A stretch of 64,000 nt of DNA from Pedobacter sp. WC2423 (GTDB taxonomy: Bacteria; Bacteroidota; Bacteroidia; Sphingobacteriales; Sphingobacteriaceae): NCBI RefSeq assembly GCF_040822065.1, contig NZ_CP162005.1, positions 3,472,001-3,536,000 on the forward strand, given 5' to 3'. Under the pieces are notes generated by a model. It did not search any database, was not told the DNA's origin, and saw only the letters and a program-made list of their open reading frames with translations. Positions 34,553 to 44,009 of the stretch are shown piece by piece; the first letter of the stretch is position 1, and every line of letters begins with the position of its first letter. Position numbers and translations under genes: made by a program.

Positions 34553-36340
34553 CTAAATCCCCGTCCATCTTTTAAACACTGCTTTCTCCAGTTGTGTTCC
34601 TGCCGGATCCATTGAAGAAACCAAATCCACATTCGGGCTTGCTTTCAAAGTTACCTTAATCTCCTGATCAATCCCATCTCTGATAATTCTTACACGAATT
34701 ACATCGCCAACCTTCTTAGTACGAAATACATCCATACCCGAGATCGATGGTGCAGCAGTCACATCATCAATACTGATCACTTCATCACCAACATTCAACC
34801 CATCCACCCATGCAGCCGAATTACGTGAAACAGCGGTAATTAACACATGGCCTTCTGTTGGTCTGGATGCAACCCCCAGATAAGCACCCTTCTCACCAGT
34901 ATCTTTCACGCTGATTCCTGCATAACCTAAATACTTTTTATAATCTACCGAATCCGTACCATTCACATATTTAGCCCAGAAATCTGTAAAGCTGACCCCA
35001 CTAATCTTTTCCACCATAGCTTTGAATTCAGCATCTGTATAACCGCTGCCTTTAACCTTACACTGTTCATACATTGCCTTCATCACATCATCCAGACTAG
35101 ACTTTCCCTTGCTCGCATGTGCAATTTCAAGATCCATCAGCATACCGACAATTTCCCCTTTACTGTAATAAGAAATACCACTGTTATTTGAATTTTCATT
35201 TGGGCGGTAATACTTTATCCAGGCATCAAAACTTGACATCGCAGCCGATTGCTCATAACCACCCGGTGTATTAATTACATCAGACATAGAACTGGTCAGT
35301 GCCCCGATAAATTCCTCAGGAGTAGTTAATCCGGCACGCAGCATCAGTTTGTTTTCATAGTAAGCTGTAAATCCTTCAGCAATCCACAAATTTGTAGTAT
35401 AGTTTTCGTTCTCATAATCAAATGGCCCTAAAGCAACCGGACGTAATCTTTTTACATTCCACAAATGATGATATTCATGTGCAACAAGACCTAAAAAGCC
35501 TTTATACCCTTTCTCTGTACCATAACCATTTCTGGAAGCGCCTAATACCGTAGAATTTAAGTGTTCTAAACCACCCCCTCCTCTTTGAAAATTATGCACA
35601 ATAAACGTATAGTGCTGATTTGGATTCTCTCCGTAAATAGCCGTTGCCTGTTCTACAACCTTCGCCATGTCAACCTTCAAACGCTCTGCATTATAGTTTC
35701 CACCACCGTACATCGCCACTTCATGTTTCACACCTGCCGCAGTAAATTCAAAAACTTCCTGGTTACCAACTTCTATAGGGCTATCAAATAAAATGTCATA
35801 GTTCTTAGCCATATAAGTAAATTTCTGACCTTTTACAGGCTCTAAACCTGTAGAAACCTTACTCCATCCCTCAAAAGGAATAATTTTAACTGTACTCGAT
35901 AAAGCAAGCTGGTTATCAGGATACATAAAAATCGCTGTTGGTGATAAAAACGCATGTGTTGCGTCTATAAATGGAGTACGAACAGATACTTCAAAAGCGT
36001 AAACACTATAATTGATCGCAACAGCATTTGCCTTATCTGTATAAACTCTCCAGGTATTTTTCTTTAACTTCTCCGTCCTGAGTACTTTTTTACCAGAAGT
36101 AGCGGTAAAACCTTCTACATTTTTCGAAAACTCTCTGATCAGATAAGATCCAGGTGCCCAGACAGGCATTTTAACATCAATATATTCTTTGGATAAACCA
36201 CCAACCAGCATATTTACATTGACATAATGAGCTTGTGGTTCTTTAAAACTAATCTCATAATTAACTTTAATTTGTGCTTTAGCTACCAGAGCTGGCGCAA
36301 TTAAGGTCAGCAATCCTATTCCTATTCGTTTCAACAGCAT
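34553..36340 (-). CDS. M61 family metallopeptidase with PDZ domain
   Basis: 595 aa from MLLKRIGIGLLTL (36340); the upstream ATG at 36379 would put 13 non-signal residues in front and cover a promoter box. The signal peptide ends near LVAKAQ. The N-terminal beta domain (about 25-180) is followed by a thermolysin-like domain with H288-E-Y-H-H292 LWN and the downstream Glu in WIAEGFTAYYENK. A C-terminal PDZ domain (VLITAVSRNSAAWVDGLNVGDEVISIDD, about 500-590) follows. M61 glycyl aminopeptidases remove Gly or Ala from peptides. It probably acts in the periplasm. Single-gene transcript. Confidence 0.94.
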   Translation of the reverse strand: MLLKRIGIGLLTLIAPALVAKAQIKVNYEISFKEPQAHYVNVNMLVGGLSKEYIDVKMPVWAPGSYLIREFSKNVEGFTATSGKKVLRTEKLKKNTWRVYTDKANAVAINYSVYAFEVSVRTPFIDATHAFLSPTAIFMYPDNQLALSSTVKIIPFEGWSKVSTGLEPVKGQKFTYMAKNYDILFDSPIEVGNQEVFEFTAAGVKHEVAMYGGGNYNAERLKVDMAKVVEQATAIYGENPNQHYTFIVHNFQRGGGGLEHLNSTVLGASRNGYGTEKGYKGFLGLVAHEYHHLWNVKRLRPVALGPFDYENENYTTNLWIAEGFTAYYENKLMLRAGLTTPEEFIGALTSSMSDVINTPGGYEQSAAMSSFDAWIKYYRPNENSNNSGISYYSKGEIVGMLMDLEIAHASKGKSSLDDVMKAMYEQCKVKGSGYTDAEFKAMVEKISGVSFTDFWAKYVNGTDSVDYKKYLGYAGISVKDTGEKGAYLGVASRPTEGHVLITAVSRNSAAWVDGLNVGDEVISIDDVTAAPSISGMDVFRTKKVGDVIRVRIIRDGIDQEIKVTLKASPNVDLVSSMDPAGTQLEKAVFKRWTGI

Positions 36341-36358
36341 ATAATAATTCTTTTGACG

Positions 36359-36366
36359 CAAATTTA
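36359..36366 (-). promoter_or_regulatory. -7 promoter box of the M61 peptidase gene
   Basis: TAAATTTG on the minus strand lies 18 nt before the ATG at 36340. It supports that start over the ATG at 36379. No -33 TTG at proper spacing. Confidence 0.5.
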
Positions 36367-36450
36367 GAATATATAGCATTTGTTATCGGTTTAAATCGGA
36401 AATTAGCTGTAACATACTTAATACAAGTACCGCCAGCGCGCATATTTAAA

Positions 36451-36458
36451 TATTTTTG
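36451..36458 (+). promoter_or_regulatory. -7 promoter box of the RND efflux operon
   Basis: TATTTTTG fits TAnnTTTG, 27 nt before the adaptor ATG at 36486. The -33 half is not evident. Confidence 0.45.
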
Positions 36459-36485
36459 TATAATTAGTCGCTCCAACAACCAATT

Positions 36486-37574
36486 ATGAAACTGAAATAC
36501 GTCATTTACGCCCTTATTTTCGTTGGGATCGTTTACCTTATTTATCACAGGATAGCTGTCAACAAAAAACTTGAAAACTCGGGAATGGGTGCTGGTGCAA
36601 AAAACTCCGGCTCTTCCAAAGGTGGAAAACCACAACAAATGACCGTTAACGGCATAGTGGTTCAGGCCACTTCCTTCGCCAATAAACTGGACATTACCGG
36701 AACTATTGAAGCCAATGAATCTGTTACGCTGCAAAGTGAAGTTTCAGGATTAGTTACAGGTATCTTTTTTAAAGAAGGAAGTAATGTAACCAAAGGTGCG
36801 CTGCTGGTAAAAATTAATGACCGCGATATTCAGGCACAATTGCAGGAGGCACTGACTAAACAAAATTTATCATCTGCCAATGAAAACAGGGCAAAACAAT
36901 TGCTGCAAAAAGGAGCCATCAGCCAGGAAGAATATGATACAGCATTAGCTGACCTGAAATCTTTAAAAGCCCAGGCACAACTCGTCAGAGCACAGCTGGC
37001 AAAAACTTCGATCCTGGCACCTTTCAGTGGAAAAATCGGTCTTCGTTCTATCTCTGCAGGTGAGTATATCACACCAACTAAAATCATTGCCAATTTAATG
37101 AGTACAAATCCGGTAAAAATAAACTTCTCTGTACCAGAAAAATATATGGCACAGATCAAAGTAAATTCTACCATTACTTTTCGTACAGATGGCACTGCAC
37201 AGATTTTTGAAGGAAAAGTTTTCGCATTGGAACCTGGTATCAATGCACAAACCAGGACGCTGCAAGTGAAAGCACTGGCCGCAAATGACAACAATGAATT
37301 ACGTCCCGGCTCTTTTGCGAAAGTATCCCTGACACTGGATAAAGTTGACAACGCTATATTAATCCCTAACCAGGCAATTATTCCTGTACTAAAAGGTAAG
37401 ACTGTATTTATCAGCAAAAACGGTAAAGCGAAACAAGTTGAAGTACAATCAGGTACACGTACCGCCGAAAATATAGTAATTAACTCCGGACTAAAAATCG
37501 GTGACACAGTTTTAACAACAGGTGCTCTTTCATTGAAAGATGATGCCCTTGTCAAAGTATCAGTTGTAAAATAA
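36486..37574 (+). CDS. RND efflux periplasmic adaptor (membrane fusion protein)
   Basis: A 362-aa HlyD/AcrA-type adaptor linking the inner-membrane RND pump to a TolC channel. One N-terminal TM helix (YVIYALIFVGIVYLIYH) anchors it. A biotinyl-lipoyl-like half-domain (GTIEANESVTLQSEVSGLVTGIFFKEGSNVTKGALLVKINDRDI) and a coiled-coil hairpin (about residues 115-170) follow, then the returning lipoyl half (ILAPFSGKIGLRSISAGEYI) and a beta-barrel with LRPGSFAKVSL. It is first in an adaptor-permease-TolC operon with gaps of 14 and 17 nt. Confidence 0.95.
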   Translation: MKLKYVIYALIFVGIVYLIYHRIAVNKKLENSGMGAGAKNSGSSKGGKPQQMTVNGIVVQATSFANKLDITGTIEANESVTLQSEVSGLVTGIFFKEGSNVTKGALLVKINDRDIQAQLQEALTKQNLSSANENRAKQLLQKGAISQEEYDTALADLKSLKAQAQLVRAQLAKTSILAPFSGKIGLRSISAGEYITPTKIIANLMSTNPVKINFSVPEKYMAQIKVNSTITFRTDGTAQIFEGKVFALEPGINAQTRTLQVKALAANDNNELRPGSFAKVSLTLDKVDNAILIPNQAIIPVLKGKTVFISKNGKAKQVEVQSGTRTAENIVINSGLKIGDTVLTTGALSLKDDALVKVSVVK

Positions 37575-37588
37575 CTAACCCTACCGAA

Positions 37589-40500
37589 ATGAGTATATCC
37601 ACCACGAGTATAAAAAGACCCGTTCTGGCAATTGTAATGAACCTGATGATCCTGCTGTTCGGGGTTATCGGATACAATTTTCTGGGTGTAAGGGAGTTCC
37701 CTAATATTGACCCGACCGTAGTTTCCGTAAGGACTTCCTATCCAGGTGCAAATTCAGACATTATCGAATCGCAAATTACTGAACCCCTGGAGAAATCTAT
37801 TAACGGAATTGACGGGATCAGAAATATGTCTTCTTCCAGCAATCAGGGAAGCAGTACCATCACCATAGAGTTCAACCTGGGTAAAAATATTGAAGAAGCC
37901 GCCAATGATGTACGCGATAAAGTATCACAGGCTGCCCGTAATTTACCAAAAGATATTGATGGAAATCCTGTAGTGAGCAAGGCCGATGCCAATTCGGATG
38001 CGATTATTACCATGACTATCCAGAGTGATAAAAGAAATCAGCTGGAGCTAAGTGATTATGCAGAGAACGTAATCGCCGAACGGATACAGACGATTCCAGG
38101 AGTAAGTGGCGTACAGATTCAGGGACAGAAAAAATATGCGATGAGAATTCGTATTGACCCTAATAAACTGGCTGCTTATGGCTTGACTTCTCAGGATATT
38201 GTCACTGCGCTTGACAATGAAAACGTTGAACTTCCATCTGGTAAAATTACTGGTGCAAGTACGGAATTAACAGTTAAAACACTCGGTAAATTAACAAATG
38301 AGAAAGAGTTCAATGACCTGATTATTAAAACTGACAGCAATAATGTGATCCAGTTAAAGGATGTTGGCTTTGCCGAGCTTGGTCCTGAAAATGAGGAGAC
38401 TATTTTAAGAGAATCTGGTAAACCGATGGTTGCAGTAGCTTTAATACCACAACCAGGAGCAAATTATCTGGACATTTCAACAGAATTTGAGAAACGTTTT
38501 GCACGGTTAAAAAATGATATCCCCAAAGATATTAAACTGAATGTTTCACTGGATAACACCAGGTTTATCAAAAATTCAGTAACAGAGGTAGCAGAAACCA
38601 TTATCCTTTCGCTCGTACTCGTTATCCTGATTATCTACTTATTTTTCAGGGACTGGGCAATTGCAATCCGCCCGTTGATTGACATTCCTGTATCACTGGT
38701 ATTCACTTTCTTTATCATGTACATTTTTGGTTTTTCCATTAATGTACTGAGTTTACTTGCCATTGTACTGGCTACCGGACTGGTAGTCGATGATGGGATT
38801 GTGGTTACAGAAAACATCTTTAAGAAGGTGGAAGAAGGATATTCTCCTTTTGAAGCAGCGATTAAAGGGTCTAATGAAATTTTCTTTGCGGTTATATCTA
38901 TCTCCATCACACTGGCAGCAGTATTCCTGCCCGTTGTATTTTTACAGGGCTTTGTAGGCCGGCTTTTCCGGGAATTTGGAATCGTGATCGGCGCAGCGGT
39001 ATTGATCTCTGCTTTTGTATCACTGACCTTAACCCCGATGTTGAATGCTTACCTGATGAAAAAAACAGGGCATAAGAAATCGAGGTTTTATGAATGGTCT
39101 GAGCCCTATTTTGTGATGCTGAATGATAACTACGCGAAAAACCTGAACAAATTCCTGGATAAAAGATGGCTGGCTATTCCAATCATCGTAGCCTGTGCAG
39201 GCCTTATCGTATTATTCTGGAAGATCTTACCGAAAGAAACAGCTCCTTATGATGACAGAAGTGCAATCAATATGAGCATTACTACACCTGAAGGAGCATC
39301 TTACGATTATACGGATCAGTTCATTATGAAAATCGCCAAAATGGTCGAGGACTCTATTCCGGAAAAGAACGTAAATATCACAATTACCTCCCCGAGTTTC
39401 GGCGGAAGTGGTGCCGTAAACAGTGGTTTTGTCAGAATGGGCCTGGTGGATCCTGGACTGCGTGGCCGTTCTCAGGAAGAGATTGCAGCACAGCTGACCC
39501 GGATCACCAGGAAATATACAGAAGGAAAAGTATTGGTTACCCAGCAACCGACCATCTCTGTAGGTCGCCGTGGCGGTTTACCAGTCAGTTATATTATACA
39601 GGCGCAGAATTTTGATAAGCTTCGCGAAAAGGTACCTCAGTTTATGGATGAGGTAGGTAAAGATCCTACTTTCACTGTTTCTGATGTTAACCTGAAATTC
39701 AATAAACCGGAAATCAATCTTACTATAGACCGGGATAAGGCACGAAACCTTGGGGTATCTGTGTCCGCGATTGCACAAACTTTACAACTGGGCTTAAGTG
39801 GTCAGCGCTTTTCTTATTTCTTTATGAATGGAAAGCAGTACCAGGTGATCGGCCAGTTTGACCGTGGCAACCGGAAAGATCCATTGGATTTAAGTTCTGT
39901 ATATGTAAGAAATGATAAAGGGGAGCTGATACAGGTTGACAACCTGGTTAGTGCAAAAGAAGAAAGCAGCCCGCCACAATTATACCGGAATAACCGTTTC
40001 ACAGCAGCGACAGTTTCTGCTGGCCTGGCTCCGGGAAAGAGTATTGGAGATGGTATTGCGGCCATGGACAGAATCAGGGATAAGGTTTTAGATGAGACTT
40101 TCTCTACCGATCTGAGCGGTGAATCCCGCGATTTCCAGGAGAGTTCTTCAAACACAATGTTTGCTTTCGGACTTGCCTTATTGTTAGTTTACCTGATTTT
40201 ATCTGCACAATTTGAGAGTTTCAAAGATCCGGTTATCATCATTATGACTGTGCCTATGGCAGTAGCGGGAGCATTCCTTTCGCTATGGTTATTTGGCCAG
40301 AGCTGGAATATCTTCAGTCAGATTGGAACTATCATGCTGATTGGTCTGGTGACAAAAAATGGGATTTTGATCGTAGAATTTGCGAATCAGCTGAAAGAGA
40401 ATGGTAAAAGTGTACATGAAGCGATCAGAGAGGCTTCTGTTTCCCGTTTAAGGCCAATTTTAATGACGAGTCTGGCCATATCTATCGGTGCTCTACCTAT

Positions 40501-40702
40501 TGCTATGGCATTGGGTGCGGCAGCAAAAAGCCGTATGGGTATGGGAGTTGTAATTGTAGGCGGTACAACTTTCTCATTGGTTCTTACTTTATTTGTAATT
40601 CCTTCTATTTATTCTTACTGGTCAAAGGAGCATAAAACGAATACTGATTTACAAGAGTCCTTAAAAGCAGCATTGGCTGAAGAAAAAAATACTTCGGCTT
40701 AA
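37589..40702 (+). CDS. RND efflux transporter permease
   Basis: A 1037-aa trimeric proton/drug antiporter of the AcrB class (HAE1). TM1 starts IKRPVLAIVMNLMILLFGVIGYNFL. The two large periplasmic loops and twelve TM helices are in place. The TM4 proton-relay pair D401-D402 is in GLVVDDGIVVTENIF. GFVGRLFREFGIVIGAAVLISAFVSLTLTPML precedes the second half, and VSRLRPILMTSLAISIGALP is near the end. Length is normal. Substrates cannot be told from sequence; drugs, dyes, bile salts or fatty acids are all possible. Confidence 0.97.
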   Translation: MSISTTSIKRPVLAIVMNLMILLFGVIGYNFLGVREFPNIDPTVVSVRTSYPGANSDIIESQITEPLEKSINGIDGIRNMSSSSNQGSSTITIEFNLGKNIEEAANDVRDKVSQAARNLPKDIDGNPVVSKADANSDAIITMTIQSDKRNQLELSDYAENVIAERIQTIPGVSGVQIQGQKKYAMRIRIDPNKLAAYGLTSQDIVTALDNENVELPSGKITGASTELTVKTLGKLTNEKEFNDLIIKTDSNNVIQLKDVGFAELGPENEETILRESGKPMVAVALIPQPGANYLDISTEFEKRFARLKNDIPKDIKLNVSLDNTRFIKNSVTEVAETIILSLVLVILIIYLFFRDWAIAIRPLIDIPVSLVFTFFIMYIFGFSINVLSLLAIVLATGLVVDDGIVVTENIFKKVEEGYSPFEAAIKGSNEIFFAVISISITLAAVFLPVVFLQGFVGRLFREFGIVIGAAVLISAFVSLTLTPMLNAYLMKKTGHKKSRFYEWSEPYFVMLNDNYAKNLNKFLDKRWLAIPIIVACAGLIVLFWKILPKETAPYDDRSAINMSITTPEGASYDYTDQFIMKIAKMVEDSIPEKNVNITITSPSFGGSGAVNSGFVRMGLVDPGLRGRSQEEIAAQLTRITRKYTEGKVLVTQQPTISVGRRGGLPVSYIIQAQNFDKLREKVPQFMDEVGKDPTFTVSDVNLKFNKPEINLTIDRDKARNLGVSVSAIAQTLQLGLSGQRFSYFFMNGKQYQVIGQFDRGNRKDPLDLSSVYVRNDKGELIQVDNLVSAKEESSPPQLYRNNRFTAATVSAGLAPGKSIGDGIAAMDRIRDKVLDETFSTDLSGESRDFQESSSNTMFAFGLALLLVYLILSAQFESFKDPVIIIMTVPMAVAGAFLSLWLFGQSWNIFSQIGTIMLIGLVTKNGILIVEFANQLKENGKSVHEAIREASVSRLRPILMTSLAISIGALPIAMALGAAAKSRMGMGVVIVGGTTFSLVLTLFVIPSIYSYWSKEHKTNTDLQESLKAALAEEKNTSA

Positions 40703-40719
40703 ATAATTAGTATAGACAA

Positions 40720-42033
40720 ATGAATAAGCAGCTCATATATATCTTAGCTTTCCTGATCGTCTGCTGCACAAAAGCAGCTGTCGCTCAGGACACACTCAGC
40801 CTGGAGAACGCGATCAGCACGGCATTAAAGAACAATTATGATATCAGATTGGTCAATAATGAAATACAGATCGCCAAAAACAACCTGAATGCCGGAAACG
40901 CTGGCATGCTTCCCGGACTTGCCGGAACCTTCAGTAATGGAGGCAGCAGACAAAATACAGTTCAAACTCCGGCAACCGGCCCGGAGAGAAAATCCAGCGG
41001 TGTACGCAGTACAAATCTAAGTTATGGTGTTGCGCTGGACTGGACAGTTTTTGACGGGTTCCAGATGTTCGCAAATTACGATAGGTTAAAGGAGTTACAA
41101 AAACAGGGTGAAGTGAATGGTAAGCTCACTATATTGAATACTGTTTCTGATGTAGTAGCTGCTTACTATGCATTGGTCAGACAACAGCAGCTGGTACTGG
41201 CAACGGACAGCGCACTAAAAATATCCCGTTTAAGAGTAACCATCGCAGACAGCAAGTTAAAAATCGGACGTGGTTCCAGGCTGGATGTACTCAGTGCAAA
41301 AGTAGATTACAATACAGACACGACATTGTATCTGCAACAGAAAAACATCCTGAATACTTCCAGAATTACATTGAATCAATTAATGGCACGGGATCTGAAT
41401 ATTGTATTTGCAGTGAATGAGCAGTTAAATATTCAGAATGACCTGAAACTGGCTGATCTGGAGTTGTCAATGGAGCGCCTGAATCCAACGCTACAGAATG
41501 CTTTAATCAACAAAAAAATTGCTGCACTGAGTTTGAAACAGGTAAAAGGGCAACGATACCCTACGGTAGCTGTCAATAGTGGTTATGAGTTTTCAAGGAG
41601 TACCAGCCCAACAGGGTTTAACCAGAAATTCAGAGCCAATGGACTTACCTATGGTTTAACAGCAAGTCTTAATATTTTCAATGGCTTTTTACAGAGGCAA
41701 AATGAACGTAATGCTAAAGTACAGCTAAATTCTACGGAATTAAGTCTGGATAAGACAAAGCAGGATGTAAGTGCTTTGCTGAATGCCACTTACCAGAATT
41801 ATATAACTAATCTTGATTTGTTAAAGGTGGAAACCGGAAATGTAGATTTGGCGAAACAAAATCTGGATATTACTTTTGAAAAGTATCGTTTGGGGAGTAT
41901 CAGTCCGCTTGAATTACGGGAAGCCCAAAGGAATTCTATCAATGCAATTATCCGCTTTCTGGACGCTCAATATCAGGCTAAACTAACAGAAATTAATTTA
42001 AAAGAGATTAGCGGTACTTTAAATGTTCAATAA
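40720..42033 (+). CDS. TolC family outer membrane efflux protein
   Basis: A 437-aa trimeric channel protein. The signal peptide ends near AAVAQ (residue 22). It contains two repeats of a long coiled-coil/strand unit, with the typical LSLENAISTALKNNYDIRLVNNEIQIAKNNLNAGNAGMLPGL near the N-terminus and VDLAKQNLDITFEKYRLGSISPLELREAQRN in the second half. It completes the tripartite pump encoded just upstream. The next gene begins 17 nt later in the same direction. Confidence 0.95.
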   Translation: MNKQLIYILAFLIVCCTKAAVAQDTLSLENAISTALKNNYDIRLVNNEIQIAKNNLNAGNAGMLPGLAGTFSNGGSRQNTVQTPATGPERKSSGVRSTNLSYGVALDWTVFDGFQMFANYDRLKELQKQGEVNGKLTILNTVSDVVAAYYALVRQQQLVLATDSALKISRLRVTIADSKLKIGRGSRLDVLSAKVDYNTDTTLYLQQKNILNTSRITLNQLMARDLNIVFAVNEQLNIQNDLKLADLELSMERLNPTLQNALINKKIAALSLKQVKGQRYPTVAVNSGYEFSRSTSPTGFNQKFRANGLTYGLTASLNIFNGFLQRQNERNAKVQLNSTELSLDKTKQDVSALLNATYQNYITNLDLLKVETGNVDLAKQNLDITFEKYRLGSISPLELREAQRNSINAIIRFLDAQYQAKLTEINLKEISGTLNVQ

Positions 42034-42050
42034 CTTGATTACTTTCGTTT

Positions 42051-42902
42051 ATGATATTAGTAGCAGATAGCGGTTCTTCAAAGACAGACTGGCTGGGGTA
42101 TAAAGATGGTAAGACCATCAGTTTTAGCACACAGGGCATCAATCCCTATTTTTTAAATGCACAGGATATCTTCAAGATATTCACCAAATTAAAGGTAACA
42201 GAGGAGTTTGCTGCTGATGTCCGGGAAATTTATTTTTATGGGTCGGGTTGTTCTACTCCTGACAAGCATGAGGTCATTTCTAATGGTTTATCCTTATATT
42301 TCCCAAAGGCTTTTATCAGTGTAGAAAATGATTTAATTGGTTGCGCTTATGCCACATGCGGAGATCAGAAAGGACTGATCTGCATCCTGGGTACAGGTTC
42401 TAATGTTTCTTATTTTGATGGTGTCTCTACTTACGATAGCAATTATGGTTTAGGTTATATCCTTGGCGATGAGGGTTCCGGCACTACTTTCGGAAAAAAG
42501 ATTGTTACTTCTTATTTGTATGAGCAGATGCCAGAGGATTTGCGTACGCTTTTTGCGGAGGAGTTTAATACAGATAAAGAAACTATTATCACCAATGTTT
42601 ATCAAAAACCTTTTCCTAATACTTATTTAGCTGGTTTCAGCAGGTTTATGTACCCGAACAGGGAACATCCTTTTATCAATCAGCTATTGATTGATGGTTT
42701 TCAGGAGTTCATTGATGTGAATATTAAGAATTTCAAGGATTATAAAACGCTGGATTGTCACTTTGTAGGGTCGATTGCTCATTACTATCAGGATACACTG
42801 AAACAGGTCTGCGAGCTGAACGGGTTGAAGTTAGGAAGGATTATGCAGAAGCCGATTGAGGGGATTTATAATTATATTCTGAAAAAAGAAGGGATTCTCT
42901 AA
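42051..42902 (+). CDS. BadF/BadG/BcrA/BcrD ATPase family, N-acetylglucosamine kinase-like
   Basis: A 283-aa actin-like-fold sugar kinase of the eukaryotic NAGK / bacterial MurK-like type. The phosphate-1 motif is LVADSGSSKTDW (residues 3-14). GLICILGTGSNVSYFDG is phosphate-2, YGLGYILGDEGSGTTFGKK the glycine-rich connector, and the adenosine region follows near HFVGSIAHYYQD. It probably phosphorylates GlcNAc or another amino sugar in cell-wall recycling. It may be read through from the efflux operon, but a functional link is not obvious. Confidence 0.88.
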   Translation: MILVADSGSSKTDWLGYKDGKTISFSTQGINPYFLNAQDIFKIFTKLKVTEEFAADVREIYFYGSGCSTPDKHEVISNGLSLYFPKAFISVENDLIGCAYATCGDQKGLICILGTGSNVSYFDGVSTYDSNYGLGYILGDEGSGTTFGKKIVTSYLYEQMPEDLRTLFAEEFNTDKETIITNVYQKPFPNTYLAGFSRFMYPNREHPFINQLLIDGFQEFIDVNIKNFKDYKTLDCHFVGSIAHYYQDTLKQVCELNGLKLGRIMQKPIEGIYNYILKKEGIL

Positions 42903-42919
42903 GGGTTTTTCAAGCTGTA

Positions 42920-42988
42920 AAAAAAAGTATATCCTATTTTCGGACGACATTAGAAATGAATGTCCTCACATTAAGATATACTTTTTTT
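42920..42988. terminator. Long bidirectional hairpin terminator
   Basis: AAAAAAAGTATATC (42920-42933) pairs exactly with 42975-42988. Inside, GGAC/ATT pairs with AATGTCC around a short bulge. With A-run and T-run arms it can stop transcription both ways between genes ending at 42902 (+) and 43052 (-). Confidence 0.75.
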
Positions 42989-43051
42989 CAGACTCTCCAA
43001 CTGACGTTCATTTGCTGGCAGATGTGTTCATATTACAAGTCACGGTGATGT

Positions 43052-43468
43052 TCAGGAATTTAAAGTTTTTTGCATCACCACATAATCAATCCCGTCTTTA
43101 TTGAATTTCTGATTAGTTTCAGCCAGACCAAATCTTTTATAAAATGAGGCCTTATCAAAACGGGAGTTACACCAGATTGTTTCCACATTATTTTGCTGAG
43201 CTACCAACAGCGCATGTTGTAACAGTTTTGTCCCATAACCATTTCCCTGAGCTATGGAATCTGTTGCAAATTTCCTGAATTGCGCTTCCTTGCCAGTCAT
43301 AAAAAGTGAGACCACTGAGACTAATTGCTCATCTTTAAAAAGGCCAAAATGAACTCCATCTTTGTCTTCGTCTAATTTCACATAGTCAACAGATTTCTCA
43401 GGCCACATCACCCTGTGCCGTAAATCCCAGGTATCAGCTGCCTCTATTTCTTTAATGCTTACGCCCAT
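43052..43468 (-). CDS. GNAT family N-acetyltransferase
   Basis: A 138-aa acetyl-CoA-dependent acetyltransferase, small single-domain type. The acetyl-CoA loop is QFRKFATDSIAQGNGYGTKLLQHAL (R/Q-x-x-G-x-G/A, here Q-G-N-G-Y-G). A strand ends ETIWCNSRFDKASFYKRFGLAETNQKF, the usual helix-4/strand-5 region. The substrate is unknown; close relatives are annotated as acetyltransferases of free small molecules or proteins. It lies 4 nt downstream of a lipoprotein gene, so the two share a transcript. Confidence 0.9.
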   Translation of the reverse strand: MGVSIKEIEAADTWDLRHRVMWPEKSVDYVKLDEDKDGVHFGLFKDEQLVSVVSLFMTGKEAQFRKFATDSIAQGNGYGTKLLQHALLVAQQNNVETIWCNSRFDKASFYKRFGLAETNQKFNKDGIDYVVMQKTLNS

Positions 43469-43472
43469 TTAC

Positions 43473-43943
43473 TTAATAAACTGCCTTATGATTCACTACT
43501 ATATCACAAACCGTAACCTGCTTTGCGAAAACCTCTACAGGATTTAACTCCCCCTTGCCATTAGACAAACTGGCGAAAAACATTCCCCCATCCTCACCAG
43601 TAAACACAGAATACACTCCCGGAGCCAGCTTACACTGAAAGAAACCCTTTTCATCAGTTTTCACCTTCGCCACTAAAGTTTGGTGAATTGCCTTATATAA
43701 TGGCCCCTCCCCCTCTGCTTGTGCCGCTGTAGTCACCGCATAAATATAAACAGTACGCTGCGTAACCTTCCCGGTTTTACCTCCGGGCTTCTGATCAGGC
43801 CCCGGCATAAAGTTACCCTCCTTTACTGATACCTTTCCTTTTATACCTTCCTGAATAACACCAGACTGTCCCGAAGTTCTCGAAGCGCAGGAAAAATTTA
43901 CCAGGAGTATTGCCGAACAAAAAATAGCTAAATAAAATTTCAT
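43473..43943 (-). CDS. Hypothetical lipoprotein with carboxypeptidase-regulatory-like fold
   Basis: A 156-aa lipoprotein (lipobox LVNFSCAS, Cys near residue 19). The mature part looks like a single transthyretin/carboxypeptidase-regulatory-like beta-sandwich: GIKGKVSVKEGNFMPG, VYIYAVTT, VAKVKTDEKGFFQCKLAPGVYSVFT. I do not know its function. Followed after 4 nt by the GNAT gene and divergent from the subtilase. Confidence 0.8.
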   Translation of the reverse strand: MKFYLAIFCSAILLVNFSCASRTSGQSGVIQEGIKGKVSVKEGNFMPGPDQKPGGKTGKVTQRTVYIYAVTTAAQAEGEGPLYKAIHQTLVAKVKTDEKGFFQCKLAPGVYSVFTGEDGGMFFASLSNGKGELNPVEVFAKQVTVCDIVVNHKAVY

Positions 43944-43961
43944 CTGTATAGGTATTAAAGT

Positions 43962-43969
43962 TAAATTTG
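43962..43969 (+). promoter_or_regulatory. -7 promoter box of the subtilase gene
   Basis: TAAATTTG fits TAnnTTTG, 40 nt before the ATG at 44010. The -33 position reads TTT rather than TTG. Confidence 0.4.
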
Positions 43970-44009
43970 AAACACCCCGTAACGCAATTCAAGCAATTTA
44001 CCGTGCATT

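Noticed and set aside
36279..36734. 151-codon minus-strand frame spanning the gap between the M61 and adaptor genes
   Set aside because: It overlaps both well-supported genes and the promoter boxes, and its product is not protein-like.
36830..37555. 241-codon open frame on the minus strand, antisense to the efflux adaptor
   Set aside because: The plus-strand adaptor is a clear family member across the whole stretch; the antisense product has no recognisable domain and no promoter or start context.
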